61,689 nt of DNA from positions 3,589 to 65,277 of the forward strand of contig PLCB01000041.1 of assembly GCA_003134695.1 (NCBI GenBank). The letters are read 5' to 3'. The first letter of the stretch is position 1; every line of letters starts with the position of its first letter. A program made the translations under genes and the position numbers. The notes under the pieces are model-generated. The model searched no databases, was not told the origin of the DNA, and was given only the letters and a program-made list of their open reading frames with translations. This DNA is from Candidatus Zemynaea palustris (GTDB lineage Bacteria; Vulcanimicrobiota; Vulcanimicrobiia; Vulcanimicrobiales; Vulcanimicrobiaceae). Below are positions 37,975 to 46,489 of this stretch, piece by piece.

Positions 37975-38645
37975 ACGAGCCGCGGGCCGTGATCGGGGAT
38001 TCGATCGTGATGACCTATCCGAGCGCGGCCGGGCCGGTTCACGTCTTGCGGGGCGCGAATATCCATGCCGATCGCGGGGAGATCGTGTTGGTCGATGGTC
38101 CTTCGGGCTCCGGAAAAACGACGTTGCTTTCGATCCTCGGGGGTATCCTGACGCCGGCGTCCGGTCGGGTTACGATCGAAGGCACGGACGTGACGCGAAT
38201 GCCGCGACGAGAGCGAGCCTGCCTGCGGCTGGCGCGGCTCGGCTTCGTCTTCCAGGGCTTCAACCTTCTGAGAGCCTTGACGGCACGCGAGAATATTGAA
38301 TTGCCGTTGCAGGCGCTGGGAATCCGACGAGCTGAACGGCTCAAGATGATCGACGCGCTTCTCGAGCGACTTGGGCTTGCGGATAAGGGCGCGCGCCGGC
38401 CCGCGCAACTTTCGGGCGGCGAGCAGCAACGTGTAGCGATCGCCCGGGCGCTGGCCGGAGGCCCCGTGGTCGTGCTGGCCGACGAACCGACGGCGTCGCT
38501 CGATCGCGAGAACGGCGCGGAGGTCATGAAGCTCTTGTGCGAACTCGCGCGCGAGCGAGAAACGAGCGTGCTGATCGCGTCGCACGACCAGCGGATCGCG
38601 CCGTTCGCGGACCGCATCGTCAGCCTGGTCGACGGCCGGTGTTGA
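37971..38645 (+). CDS. ABC transporter ATP-binding protein (LolD/DevA-type)
   Basis: 224 residues with Walker A GPSGSGKTTLL (about 43-53), Q-loop GFVFQGFNLL, signature LSGGEQQRVAIARAL (near 146), Walker B VVVLADEPTASLD (near 165) and the H-loop in IASHD. GTG at 37971 overlaps the permease stop by four bases. It energises the permease just upstream. The next gene's ATG overlaps its stop by one base. Confidence 0.94.
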   Translation: MNEPRAVIGDSIVMTYPSAAGPVHVLRGANIHADRGEIVLVDGPSGSGKTTLLSILGGILTPASGRVTIEGTDVTRMPRRERACLRLARLGFVFQGFNLLRALTARENIELPLQALGIRRAERLKMIDALLERLGLADKGARRPAQLSGGEQQRVAIARALAGGPVVVLADEPTASLDRENGAEVMKLLCELARERETSVLIASHDQRIAPFADRIVSLVDGRC

Positions 38646-39376
38646 TGTTCGGCTTACGAGCGACGCACCATGAAGTGGGCGGAACGGCGCTCGTGTTTCT
38701 GCCGGGCCTGTTTCTCGGGTGCCGACTGTGGGAAGGTGTCTTGGCGCATTGCGCGGACTTCAGGCGCCCCGCCTTCGTTTTCGAACGTTCGTCCATAGCC
38801 TGCGTCTCAAAGACGATGACGCTCGAGCACATAACCGATGCATTGTACGCAGAGCTCGCGGCGATGTCGGTTCGTCGCGCGATCCTCGTCGGCGGTTCCT
38901 TCGGTGGATTACTCGCACTCGAGCTTGCGAAACGGCACCCAGAGATCGTCGAACGCCTGATTCTCAGCGGCGTTCCGGGATTCGGACGAGATTTGCGTCC
39001 CGGAACCACGCATGGCGGATTGACTCGGCAAATCGCGCTGGCAGTGGCAACCCAATTGTTCTTCGACCGCTCTGCGATACCGGATTGGCTGATCGATGCG
39101 TCGTTGGCGGAGGTGCGCCATCCTCTGCGCTTGCCGATCATGATCCGTCTCTTGAGGGTCGCGAAAAACTATGACACGCTGTCGACCATCGCGGACATTC
39201 ATTTGCCGGCCGCGTTGATTTGGGGCGAACGGGACACGATCACGCCGCTCGGGCGCTGGGCCCTTGAAGCGCGACGTTGTGACTGGCCGGTCACGACGAT
39301 CGCTCGCACGGGTCATGCCCCGATGCTCGAGCGCCCGAGGGCTTTCAGTCGCGCGCTGGCCTTGGCAGTGGCTTGA
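38645..39376 (+). CDS. Alpha/beta hydrolase
   Basis: 243-residue hydrolase with the nucleophile elbow VGGSFGG (Ser near 85), an Asp in ERDTITP near 198 and the His in ARTGHAPMLE near 222. LPGLFLGCRLWE supplies the oxyanion region. ATG at 38645 overlaps the ATPase stop, so it is in the permease-ATPase operon. Perhaps it processes an exported lipid or ester; substrate unknown. Confidence 0.86.
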   Translation: MFGLRATHHEVGGTALVFLPGLFLGCRLWEGVLAHCADFRRPAFVFERSSIACVSKTMTLEHITDALYAELAAMSVRRAILVGGSFGGLLALELAKRHPEIVERLILSGVPGFGRDLRPGTTHGGLTRQIALAVATQLFFDRSAIPDWLIDASLAEVRHPLRLPIMIRLLRVAKNYDTLSTIADIHLPAALIWGERDTITPLGRWALEARRCDWPVTTIARTGHAPMLERPRAFSRALALAVA

Positions 39377-39443
39377 CATTCCGGCGTTCCCGCGCTAGCG
39401 GGTCTGGGCTCCGGGAAGAAGAAAGGGCGCGGCGGCAGGTCGC

Positions 39444-39531
39444 GGAGAGATGGCCGAGCGGCTGAAGGCGGCGGTTTGCTAAACCGTTATACGTGTTAAA
39501 GCGTATCGAGGGTTCGAATCCCTCTCTCTCC
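39444..39531 (+). tRNA. tRNA-Ser (GCT anticodon)
   Basis: Class II tRNA of 88 nt. Acceptor arms GGAGAGA and TCTCTCC pair perfectly, and the T-arm is GAGGG TTCGAAT CCCTC. Anticodon GCT at 39478-39480, with a long variable arm. Reads AGC/AGU. No encoded CCA. Confidence 0.95.
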
Positions 39532-39638
39532 GAAGTGCCCGCATTGTGACGCGGGCCGGAGCGCCTAATGAGGCGCCGGGTCCCTCGGGCAGGGAACTCG
39601 CCGGGGGCGCGGTAGAGGAGAGGTCGCGCGCGACGCGG

Positions 39639-39712
39639 GCGGTCGTAGCTCAATTGGATAGAGCAACAGGCTACGAACTTGTAGGCTGGGGGTTCGAGTC
39701 CCTCCGACCGCG
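39639..39712 (+). tRNA. tRNA-Arg (ACG anticodon)
   Basis: 74-nt cloverleaf: acceptor GCGGTCG/CGACCGC, D-arm GCTC/GAGC, anticodon loop CTACGAA, T-loop TTCGAGT. A34 of ACG must be deaminated to inosine by TadA, whose gene lies 4.4 kb downstream. A run of seven T follows immediately after the discriminator and may stop transcription. Confidence 0.95.
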
Positions 39713-39752
39713 TTTTTTTCCGAAAAAGCAACCTTTTTGGCCGAACATGGTT

Positions 39753-39758
39753 TATAAT
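39753..39758 (+). promoter_or_regulatory. -10 element for the zinc-ribbon gene
   Basis: A perfect TATAAT at 39753-39758 lies about 95 bases upstream of the zinc-ribbon ATG. No clear -35 is present at 16-18 bases. Fits a single-gene transcript ending at the terminator at 40201. Confidence 0.4.
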
Positions 39759-39852
39759 CGGTGTTCCGGATGGGCTCTCGGCGTCGCACCCGTTCGGATG
39801 ATAGACGGTATTTCAAACGTCAATCAGACACCTATGACGCTTGGAGTACCAT

Positions 39853-40179
39853 ATGTATACAGACGAACAACTGACCTGCACCGATTGCGGCGCACCTTTC
39901 ACGTTTAGCGCGAGCGAGCAGGAATTCTTCGCGGCCAAGGGCTTTAACAACAAGCCCAGCCGCTGCCCGGACTGTCGTGCCGCCCGCAAGGCGCAACGCG
40001 GCGGGGGCGGAGGCTCTTATTCCGGTAGTGGCGGCAGCGGCGGCGGCGGCGGACAGCGGGAGATGTTTCAGGCAACCTGCAGCACCTGCGGCAAGGTCGC
40101 CGAGGTCCCGTTCAAACCACGCGGCGATCGGCCCGTGTACTGCCGCGACTGTTTCTCGTCGCGCCAGTCCTATCGCTGA
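39853..40179 (+). CDS. Double zinc-ribbon protein (CxxC-x17-CxxC)
   Basis: 108-residue protein. The N-terminal ribbon has CTDCGAPF (about 7-10) and CPDC (about 37-40). A Gly/Ser-rich linker (about 50-70) follows, then CSTC and CRDC separated by exactly 17 residues, the arrangement named for this family. Probably binds zinc and nucleic acid or protein. ATG at 39853 follows GGAG seven bases earlier, better than the TTG at 39841. It has its own promoter and a strong terminator. Confidence 0.9.
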   Translation: MYTDEQLTCTDCGAPFTFSASEQEFFAAKGFNNKPSRCPDCRAARKAQRGGGGGSYSGSGGSGGGGGQREMFQATCSTCGKVAEVPFKPRGDRPVYCRDCFSSRQSYR

Positions 40180-40200
40180 CCTAGCGGGTCACTGACGATA

Positions 40201-40229
40201 AAGGGACGCCTCAACGGCGTCCCTTTTTT
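40201..40229 (+). terminator. Intrinsic terminator
   Basis: AAGGGACGCC and GGCGTCCCTT form a perfect 10-base stem with a TCAAC loop, followed by TTTT. It ends the zinc-ribbon transcript and, read on the other strand, lies just past the aspartic-protease pseudogene. Confidence 0.92.
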
Positions 40230-40248
40230 CGTGCGCTGCGTCACGCTC

Positions 40249-41831
40249 TCAATTCAAGCCGTTCGGCGTGAGGATCAACTTGCCGTCGGGGTAGTCGAAC
40301 GTCCAATTGAAGTGGCGTAGGAAATCGAAGCCGACGAGGCCATCCGTGGGCCCTACGTTCGTCGCGAAGCACACCGAGCTGTTCTCGTAACGATAGGGTC
40401 CGATCAGGATTTGGCTGATTCTGCCGCACGGCACCGACGCAACCATCGTGCCGTCGACGCCGCCGAAGGCGATGTTGCCGGTTATCGTGGGATTGATCTT
40501 CCCACTCTTGCGCAACTCCTCGGAAAGCATGACGTTGAAATCGTTCCCGGTATCGAAGATGGGTTTTATATGGTACCGGCGATCTTTATGTCCATCGCCG
40601 GCTGGCGTGAGGTTAGGTCGACTGTGAACTCCGTGGCATTTTGCGCGACGGCTGGCTTGTATTTGTCCGGATCGAAGACGCTCAGCGTTCTGCCGGCGAT
40701 GTCGACTTCGACGATCGCCGCGGCGAGCACGTCGTAGCCGAGAATGCCGTCGATATCTTCGAACTGGCTCGGCGACTCTTGCATGACCACGTTATGCAAG
40801 ACGCTGCCAGCGATTGAGAGGTCGTCGGCCATTACGAGATCGGCGTCCTCGGAGTTGCCGTTGATTCCGGAAAACGACGTCGCCGCGAGCTTCGGGAGGT
40901 TCACGGATTGCGCATACTTTCCGAAGATGAGACAACCGCCCGCCCCCGAGTCGAGCAAGAACATTCCCTCGTGCCCGTTGATCGAGGCTTTGACGCGGAC
41001 CGATCGACCGACGTACGAACTCACGGCGACCGTGATGGGCATCTTCGTCGGGGGTCCGAAACTCCAGGTCGCTTTGGGGTCGGGCGGCACCAGGTCCGTG
41101 TCGTTGACCGTGGCGTTGGGTTGAAAATTCGTGATTTCGTAGAGGGTCCCACCCGAACTGCGGAACTTGCCGATGACCTTCTTGCCGGGGAGCGGCTCGA
41201 TGTAGCCTTCGATGTCGATGGTGAAACGAGTCCAACTGTCGTCGGGCGCGATGACCGCACGCCGGTACGCGCCACTGGCATCCATGTAGAGATCGACGGG
41301 GAAACCCAAGGTCGGCGTAACCCGATAGACGTTGACCTGAGTGTCGCCGATCTTCGCTGTCCCGTGGGGCGTAGCAGGGTAGGTCGAGATTGCGTCGTCG
41401 AAGAGCGTGTTCACGCTGATATCGGCCCGGACCGCGTCCTCGTAGTGGGTGACGACGAAACCGTTTTCGTTCGTATCCCAAAAGACGCGACCGCTAAATC
41501 CATAGTCGGTCGCCAAAGATGTGCCGTCGCGGCTCTCCGTGTCGTGATAGAGCGCGCCGCGGCGCACCTCGGTCAAGGTGTATGCGACCGTAACCGCTTC
41601 GGCGCGAGGATCGGTGCGCTTGAGCTTCGACTTGGCCTTCGCCGTGAAGCGCCAACTCTTGAACGTTCCGTCGCCGGCCGTCCAGCCGGCGAAGGTCCGG
41701 TGTTTTGCGAACGCGTCGGAAGCGGATGGAGCGACCTGGGCGTTCGCCGAGGACGCCGTGAGCGGCAGAGAAAGGCTACACATCGAAAAACCCGCCAGCA
41801 AAAACGCGGTGAGTCGGACCGTCGATTTCAC
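40249..41831 (-). pseudogene. Frameshifted bilobal aspartic-protease-like protein
   Basis: Paralogue of the intact gene 130 bases upstream. ATG at 41831, signal peptide (about 1-31), a long N-terminal domain, the first active-site-like DSG in MFLLDSGAGG, then a stop at 40566 directly before the second lobe. The second lobe continues in another frame: IFDTGNDFNVMLSEELRKSG with its DTG, ending GFDFLRHFNWTFDYPDGKLILTPNGLN, almost identical to the intact paralogue. One missing base near 40560 explains both halves. The junction is not a classical slippery heptamer, so mutation (or sequencing error) is more likely than programmed shifting. Confidence 0.8.
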
Positions 41832-41962
41832 GCGGGACTCCGGGTTTTATGATAGGGGCTTAGGTGCCATCTATCTTAACGTAAAGCCCTCACCTCTGTC
41901 GAGAACGAGCGACGCAGCCCGCTCGTCCCGGCAAGTTTCCATGCTCGAAAGCCGGCACGGGC

Positions 41963-43543
41963 CTATTTGATGCCGTTGGGCGTCAAGATCAGCCGCGCGT
42001 GAGGATAGTCGAACGTCCAGTTGAAATGGCGCAAGAAATCGAAGCCGAGTAGCGCCCCGTCGTGCCCGAAGAGTCGCGGGCTGACGAAACAGGTCAGGCC
42101 GTTTTCGAAGGGGATCGGCCCGATCATGATGCGCTGCGGGCGAATGCAATTGGTCATATCCACTCCGGAGAACCCAGTGGGAGCGCCGGTGCCGACGAGC
42201 TTGCCGCTGCGCCGGAATTCGTCCGATATTAGGAGCGTATAGTCGTTGCCGGTGTCCACGATGGCGTAGCCGGGCACGTTGTTTGCTACGGTGATTTGAA
42301 CGACCGCGTGGCGCGTCGTGAGGTCGAGCGGGAAAACCGCAGCGTTGCGTCCCGGTGAGGCATCGAATTTTGTCGGGTCCAGGATTCTGAGCTTGTGCCC
42401 GTCGACTTCGACGTCGACCAGCGCACCTGCCAGCACATCGTAGCCGATGATCCCGTCGAAGAACTTGTCGAAAACAGCGTTTCGAGTCTGCACGAACAAG
42501 ACGTTTCGGAGAACGTTGTTTCCGATTTTCAATTCATCGACGTTCACGATGTTCGCGCCGACGATACCGGCCATCAAGCTTCCGAACGACGTGGAACCGA
42601 CCTTAGGGAGTTTGAGTGAATCTCCGAATGCGCCGAAAACCATACAGGCATAGGAACCGGAGTCCAATAGGAACGTACCCTCGTGTCCGTTGATCGAAGC
42701 CCGGAGCATCACGGCTCGGCCGCCCGTTTCGCCGAAGATCGCGGTATGCCGGACGACGTCGATTGGAACCGGCAAACCGTCGCCGAAGCTCCAAACCGGG
42801 CGAGGAGCCGGCGGATGAAGTTGGTCGTCAGAGATAGCGACATTCGGCTCGAAATTGTCGACGACGTACGATCCGGAACTGTCATAATGGTACTCGCCGA
42901 CGACCTTCTTGCCGGGGGCGACTTCCATGTACTTGTCAATCTCGATCGTTTGCTTGGAGTCACTATCCGGAGCTAAGACGATTCGGCGATATGCGCCGTC
43001 GTTATCGATGTACAGGTCGACAGCGACGCCTTGCTGGGGTTTCACTCGAACGACGTGCGTTTCGACATCGCGGACTTTGGCCGTTCCGCGCGTTTCACCG
43101 GAGAGCTTCGGAAGTTCTTCGTCTTCGAGCATGTTCTCGGTCAGAAGCTTGTCGGCGCGGTCGCGCAAGACGGTGACCGTGTAACCATTCATGTTCGACG
43201 ACCAAAACACGCGTCCGGTGAAGCCATCGTCTTCGCTGATCCCTTCGCCGATAACCGCGGTATTACGATACTGCGCTCCGCGCCGTACGGATCGAACCTC
43301 GAAACGGCGAGTGGCCGTGGACTCCGGCTTGGCTTCGGGCGTCTCATCGGGACTGGGCGTAGCCACAGCGCGCCGCTGGTAGTGCGTCACCGATCGCCAA
43401 TTGGTCAGCGTGCCGTCGCCGAAGGCCCAGCCGACAAAGGCCCTGTGCTTGGAGAGGAGCGCCGCTGCCTCATCTTGGCCGGCAGCGGGGACACCGCAGA
43501 GCGCGAAAGCGGCCAAAAGGATGGCGAACAGACGGACGTTCAT
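41963..43543 (-). CDS. Secreted bilobal retropepsin-like aspartic protease
   Basis: 526 residues: signal peptide (about 1-22), an N-terminal beta-rich domain found in both paralogues (KHRAFVGWAFGDGTLTNW...), then two protease lobes, the first with TFLLDSGSYACMVFG and the second with YAIVDTGNDYTLLIS. Two Asp motifs in one chain are the pepsin-like layout rather than the single-lobe retropepsin one. LLGFDFLRHFNWTFDYPHARLIL ends the fold. Probably an extracytoplasmic peptidase; substrate unknown. ATG at 43543. Confidence 0.82.
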   Translation of the reverse strand: MNVRLFAILLAAFALCGVPAAGQDEAAALLSKHRAFVGWAFGDGTLTNWRSVTHYQRRAVATPSPDETPEAKPESTATRRFEVRSVRRGAQYRNTAVIGEGISEDDGFTGRVFWSSNMNGYTVTVLRDRADKLLTENMLEDEELPKLSGETRGTAKVRDVETHVVRVKPQQGVAVDLYIDNDGAYRRIVLAPDSDSKQTIEIDKYMEVAPGKKVVGEYHYDSSGSYVVDNFEPNVAISDDQLHPPAPRPVWSFGDGLPVPIDVVRHTAIFGETGGRAVMLRASINGHEGTFLLDSGSYACMVFGAFGDSLKLPKVGSTSFGSLMAGIVGANIVNVDELKIGNNVLRNVLFVQTRNAVFDKFFDGIIGYDVLAGALVDVEVDGHKLRILDPTKFDASPGRNAAVFPLDLTTRHAVVQITVANNVPGYAIVDTGNDYTLLISDEFRRSGKLVGTGAPTGFSGVDMTNCIRPQRIMIGPIPFENGLTCFVSPRLFGHDGALLGFDFLRHFNWTFDYPHARLILTPNGIK

Positions 43544-43665
43544 GCAAACGGTCCTCCCTGGGAACTACTCTTCTCGGAGTGCCCACCTTGGTCCGTCGCA
43601 GCGCACCCGGCATGAGGAAACCGGGGTTTAGGGAATTGCAAGTGGGTCCGAAGGGTCTGCGACAT

Positions 43666-43737
43666 GGCTCGGTAGCTCAGCGGTAGAGCGGGGGACTCAT
43701 AAGCCCTAGGTCGCAGGTTCAAATCCTGCCCGAGTCA
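43666..43737 (+). tRNA. tRNA-Met (CAT anticodon, elongator-like)
   Basis: Acceptor GGCTCGG/CCGAGTC, D-arm GCTC/GAGC, anticodon loop CTCATAA, T-arm GCAGG TTCAAAT CCTGC. The first acceptor pair is G-C and the three consecutive G-C pairs of initiator tRNA are not in the right place, so it reads as elongator Met; a tRNA-Ile(CAU) needing lysidine cannot be excluded. The innermost anticodon-stem pair is A-G, a mismatch. Confidence 0.9.
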
Positions 43738-43767
43738 CGGATTCTTACTGAGGTAACCAAGCGCACG

Positions 43768-44007
43768 ATGTCAACGATCCCCTGCGATTTCTGCCCGCAC
43801 CCCGTCGACCGCGGTCAGATGGAGGAAATCGAGATTTCCCACTACGTCCCGGATTCGTCCGGCGACGACTTGGCGTACGCGCGCACGTACTTCTTCGGAC
43901 ATCCCGACTGCGTGCGCAAGTTTTACCGCGGCCTGATCGATCACAAGCTCGACCTCTTCAAACATCTTCCGACCAGCGCTCCGCTCTCTTCCGACGATCA
44001 GAAGTAG
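43768..44007 (+). CDS. Small Cys-containing hypothetical protein
   Basis: 79 residues with CDFC at 6-9 and a third Cys in HPDCVRKFY, possibly a small metal site (IPCDFCPHPV ... FFGHPDC). No family recognised. ATG at 43768. It lies between tRNA-Met and tRNA-Arg(CCG), both on the same strand, so it may be in a mixed tRNA/mRNA transcript. Confidence 0.65.
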   Translation: MSTIPCDFCPHPVDRGQMEEIEISHYVPDSSGDDLAYARTYFFGHPDCVRKFYRGLIDHKLDLFKHLPTSAPLSSDDQK

Positions 44008-44021
44008 CGCGAGCGTCACAT

Positions 44022-44098
44022 GCGCCCGTAGCGTAGCTGGATAGCGCGTCGCCCTCCGAAGGCGAAGGTCACTGGTTCGAATCCAGTCGGGCGCACCA
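44022..44098 (+). tRNA. tRNA-Arg (CCG anticodon)
   Basis: GCGCCCG/CGGGCGC acceptor, anticodon stem TCGCC/GGCGA around loop CTCCGAA, T-arm ACTGG TTCGAAT CCAGT. CCA is encoded at 44096-44098, unlike the other tRNAs in this window. tadA begins 17 bases later. Confidence 0.95.
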
Positions 44099-44115
44099 AT
44101 TTTCTTGATCGAACG

Positions 44116-44562
44116 ATGGATGACCAAGCGAGGATGCGGCGCGCGATCGAGCTCGCCGGCGAGGCCGAGGCGGCGGGCGACGTACCGATCGGCGCGGTGC
44201 TCGTCTGCGGCGCGCGCTTCTTCGAGGCGCGCAACGAGAAGGAACGCCGGCCCGATCCGACCGCGCACGCCGAAATCTTGGCGATCCGCGCGGCCGCGGA
44301 GGCGCTCGGCGTCTGGCGCCTGCCGAACGCGACGCTCTACGTCACCAAAGAACCGTGCGCGATGTGCGCGGGCGCAATCGTTGCGGCTCGCATCGAACGG
44401 CTCGTCTTCGGCTGCCGCGATCCTAAAGGCGGCGCCGCCGGGAGCGCGATCGACGTCTTTGCTTCCGAGGCGGTCAATCACCGGGTCAGCGTCGAACCGG
44501 GCGTGCTCGAATCAGAGGCCTCGGAGCAATTACGCGCATTTTTCGCCGAGCGGCGCGCGTAG
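44116..44562 (+). CDS. tadA: tRNA-specific adenosine deaminase
   Basis: 148-residue deaminase making inosine-34 in tRNA-Arg(ACG). Zinc and catalytic residues are HAE (near 51) and PCAMC (near 80). [26 protein letters not shown] and [12 protein letters not shown] are family hallmarks. ATG at 44116, directly after tRNA-Arg(CCG). Its substrate tRNA-Arg(ACG) is in the same tRNA cluster. Confidence 0.95.
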   Translation: MDDQARMRRAIELAGEAEAAGDVPIGAVLVCGARFFEARNEKERRPDPTAHAEILAIRAAAEALGVWRLPNATLYVTKEPCAMCAGAIVAARIERLVFGCRDPKGGAAGSAIDVFASEAVNHRVSVEPGVLESEASEQLRAFFAERRA

Positions 44563-44588
44563 CGTGCAAGGACCTGGGCCCGACGTCG

Positions 44589-44597
44589 TGCTATAAC
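44589..44597 (+). promoter_or_regulatory. Extended -10 promoter for tRNA-Ser(CGA)
   Basis: TGC TATAAC at 44589-44597 is an extended -10 about 32 bases before the mature tRNA 5' end. No strong -35 is seen. Confidence 0.5.
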
Positions 44598-44628
44598 AGC
44601 GCTCGGTCCAACAAGAGACCCAGGTCGC

Positions 44629-44716
44629 GGAGAGGTGGTCGAGTGGTTGAAGGCACCCGCCTCGAAAGCGGGCGAACGTGATGAGCGTTCCGAGAGTTCG
44701 AATCTCTCCCTCTCCG
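44629..44716 (+). tRNA. tRNA-Ser (CGA anticodon)
   Basis: Class II tRNA, 88 nt. Acceptor GGAGAGG/CCTCTCC, anticodon CGA within CCCGC CTCGAAA GCGGG, variable arm with CGAACGTGATGAGCGTTCG stem-loop, T-arm GAGAG TTCGAAT CTCTC. Reads UCG. Confidence 0.95.
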
Positions 44717-44726
44717 AATTTTTCCG

Positions 44727-45713
44727 TTACGGCGCCGGATTCACGGCGACGACGATCTTTCCGAAGTTCTCGTTGTTCTCCATCGCTTTGTGCGCCTCAC
44801 CCATCCGTTCGAACGGAACGACACGGTCGATCTCGGCGCGCAGCGTGCCGCGTGCGAACAACGGCCCGAGTTGCACCGTAAACGCGCGCGCGAGCGCGAT
44901 CCGCTCGTCGAGCCCGCGAGAGCGCAACATCGTTCCGATGATCGACGCGCGCTTCGCCATCAGCGCGTTGAGGGCAAACGACGCTTTGTATCCCCCGAGC
45001 GTCCCGATCTGCACGATCCGGCCACCGACCACGAGCACGGAGACGTTCTGATCGAGGATCGGCGCACCGATGAAGTCGAGGACCACCTCAACCCCGCGCC
45101 CGCTCGTCGAGGCCTTGACCTTCTCGGGCCACGACTCGTCGAGCAGAATCGGGACGTCGAGCCCGTGCGTCTGCGCGCGTTCGAGTTTGCCCGGCGTCCG
45201 CGACGTCCCGAGCGTGCGGCCGCCGGCGTTTTTTGCCAGCGCGATCGCGGCCAGACCGACCGAACTCCCGACGGCGTGGATCAACACGCTCTGTCCTAAG
45301 GCGAACGCGCCGCGATTGAAGAGCGCGTCGAACGCGGTCATGTACGCTTCGGGGAGTGCCGCGGCCGCCTCGAGGGAGACGCCCACCGGAACGGGCGAGA
45401 GGGTCTGAGCTTGCGTGACGAGGTATTCAGCGTGCGCCGCGCCGGGGACGAGCCCGTAGACGCGATCGCCGGCGCTGACGTTCTTGACGTTCGCGCCGAT
45501 CTTGCTGACGGTCCCTGAAAATTCGAGTCCGGGAATCGCGCCTTTGCCGAGCGGCGAGGGATACTGGCCCTTGCGTTCGAGGATGTCGGCGCGGTTGAGG
45601 CCGACGTAGGCGACGGCGACTTGCGCCTCGTCGCTTCCCGGCTCGGGCGTCGGAACTTCGCGAATTTCAATGACGTCGGTGTCTCCGGCGCCGTTATAGA
45701 CGATGGCTCGCAT
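44727..45713 (-). CDS. Zinc-independent NADPH:quinone oxidoreductase (PIG3/QOR-like)
   Basis: 328-residue MDR-family enzyme: GLNRADILERKGQYP, IPGLEFSGTV, ALPEAYMTAFDALF, VLIHAVGSSVGLAAIALAKN (cofactor loop) and LDFIGAP. No structural or catalytic zinc cysteines, so it is of the quinone/enoyl reductase branch. Start ATG 45713 overlaps the stop of the next minus-strand gene by one base; the longer frame upstream is not protein-like. Substrate unspecified. Confidence 0.9.
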   Translation of the reverse strand: MRAIVYNGAGDTDVIEIREVPTPEPGSDEAQVAVAYVGLNRADILERKGQYPSPLGKGAIPGLEFSGTVSKIGANVKNVSAGDRVYGLVPGAAHAEYLVTQAQTLSPVPVGVSLEAAAALPEAYMTAFDALFNRGAFALGQSVLIHAVGSSVGLAAIALAKNAGGRTLGTSRTPGKLERAQTHGLDVPILLDESWPEKVKASTSGRGVEVVLDFIGAPILDQNVSVLVVGGRIVQIGTLGGYKASFALNALMAKRASIIGTMLRSRGLDERIALARAFTVQLGPLFARGTLRAEIDRVVPFERMGEAHKAMENNENFGKIVVAVNPAP

Positions 45714-46354
45714 CAATTGGTCAATCTCGGATCGGGGGCGGTCGCCGGGAAGGTGAATTCGTCGTAGTCGGCGTCGGCGATCACGTGCAGCTGCCCGATC
45801 CGCAGCGGCCCGTGCAAAACCTCTTCGTAGTGAATGTGTTTGAGCATCCAATGCCCTTCAATGCCGGCGTAATCCAGCGTGAATTGTTTGCCGTTGCCTT
45901 CGAAGTTGACACGCGACGGAAGGCCGGTCGCGTTGTCGATGTAGAGGTCACTGAAATAGAAGGTCGCGTCAGGATTGGCCTGCTTCACGACGAAGGGAAA
46001 TGGGTTGAGCGTCACGTGCGTTCGACCGTCGGGCGCGTCGCTTGAATCGCCGGCGTACTCCGCTCGGTAGGCGCGTAACCGCGTGACCACCACGTCGGCA
46101 TCCGCCGTCGCAGTCGGATCTTGGTATTCGAGCGGCGTGATGTCGTGGACGTACGATGACACCTCTTGATGCGCTCCGACGCGCCAGCTCAGCGTGAAGT
46201 ACGAAAGCGCATCGAACGCGGGAGTGACCGGGAAGCCGTGCCCCAGTGCATTCTTGCCCTGAGGCAAGTCTTGAATAACGGCGAGGTCGTCGCGCGTACG
46301 CACCTTGACCCCGCGGATGACGTCGCGATGCTGGTGGAGGGACGGTGCGCGCAC
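45713..46354 (-). CDS. Hypothetical protein, N-terminus uncertain
   Basis: 213 residues from GTG 46354, but the same frame stays protein-like upstream to about 46460 (LAFEHCANAAAEYRRAPAF) with no ATG, GTG, TTG or CTG before the stop at 46466. Either it starts at a rare codon or it has lost its 5' part. The sequence contains FVTYRV, FDALSYFTLSW and DIDNATGLPSRV-like stretches (YIDNATGLPSRVNFEG) that suggest a beta-rich lipocalin- or LolA-like binding fold. No known family assigned. Confidence 0.6.
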   Translation of the reverse strand: MRAPSLHQHRDVIRGVKVRTRDDLAVIQDLPQGKNALGHGFPVTPAFDALSYFTLSWRVGAHQEVSSYVHDITPLEYQDPTATADADVVVTRLRAYRAEYAGDSSDAPDGRTHVTLNPFPFVVKQANPDATFYFSDLYIDNATGLPSRVNFEGNGKQFTLDYAGIEGHWMLKHIHYEEVLHGPLRIGQLHVIADADYDEFTFPATAPDPRLTN

Positions 46355-46489
46355 GTGGGTCGCGACGCGATAGGTGACGAAAGCCGGTGCTCGACGGTAC
46401 TCGGCGGCTGCGGCGTTCGCACAGTGTTCGAAAGCGAGGTCGGGCGTAAGCGTCGGAGTATTCCTTCAGGTAGCATTGGGGGGTAGCAA

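Noticed and set aside
39713-39735. T run after tRNA-Arg as an intrinsic terminator
   Set aside because: There is no separate GC stem before it other than the tRNA itself; kept as a remark only.
40555-40570. Programmed -1 frameshift in the aspartic protease copy
   Set aside because: The bases around the junction do not form an X-XXY-YYZ slippery site and no downstream stem is evident; a simple base loss is more likely.
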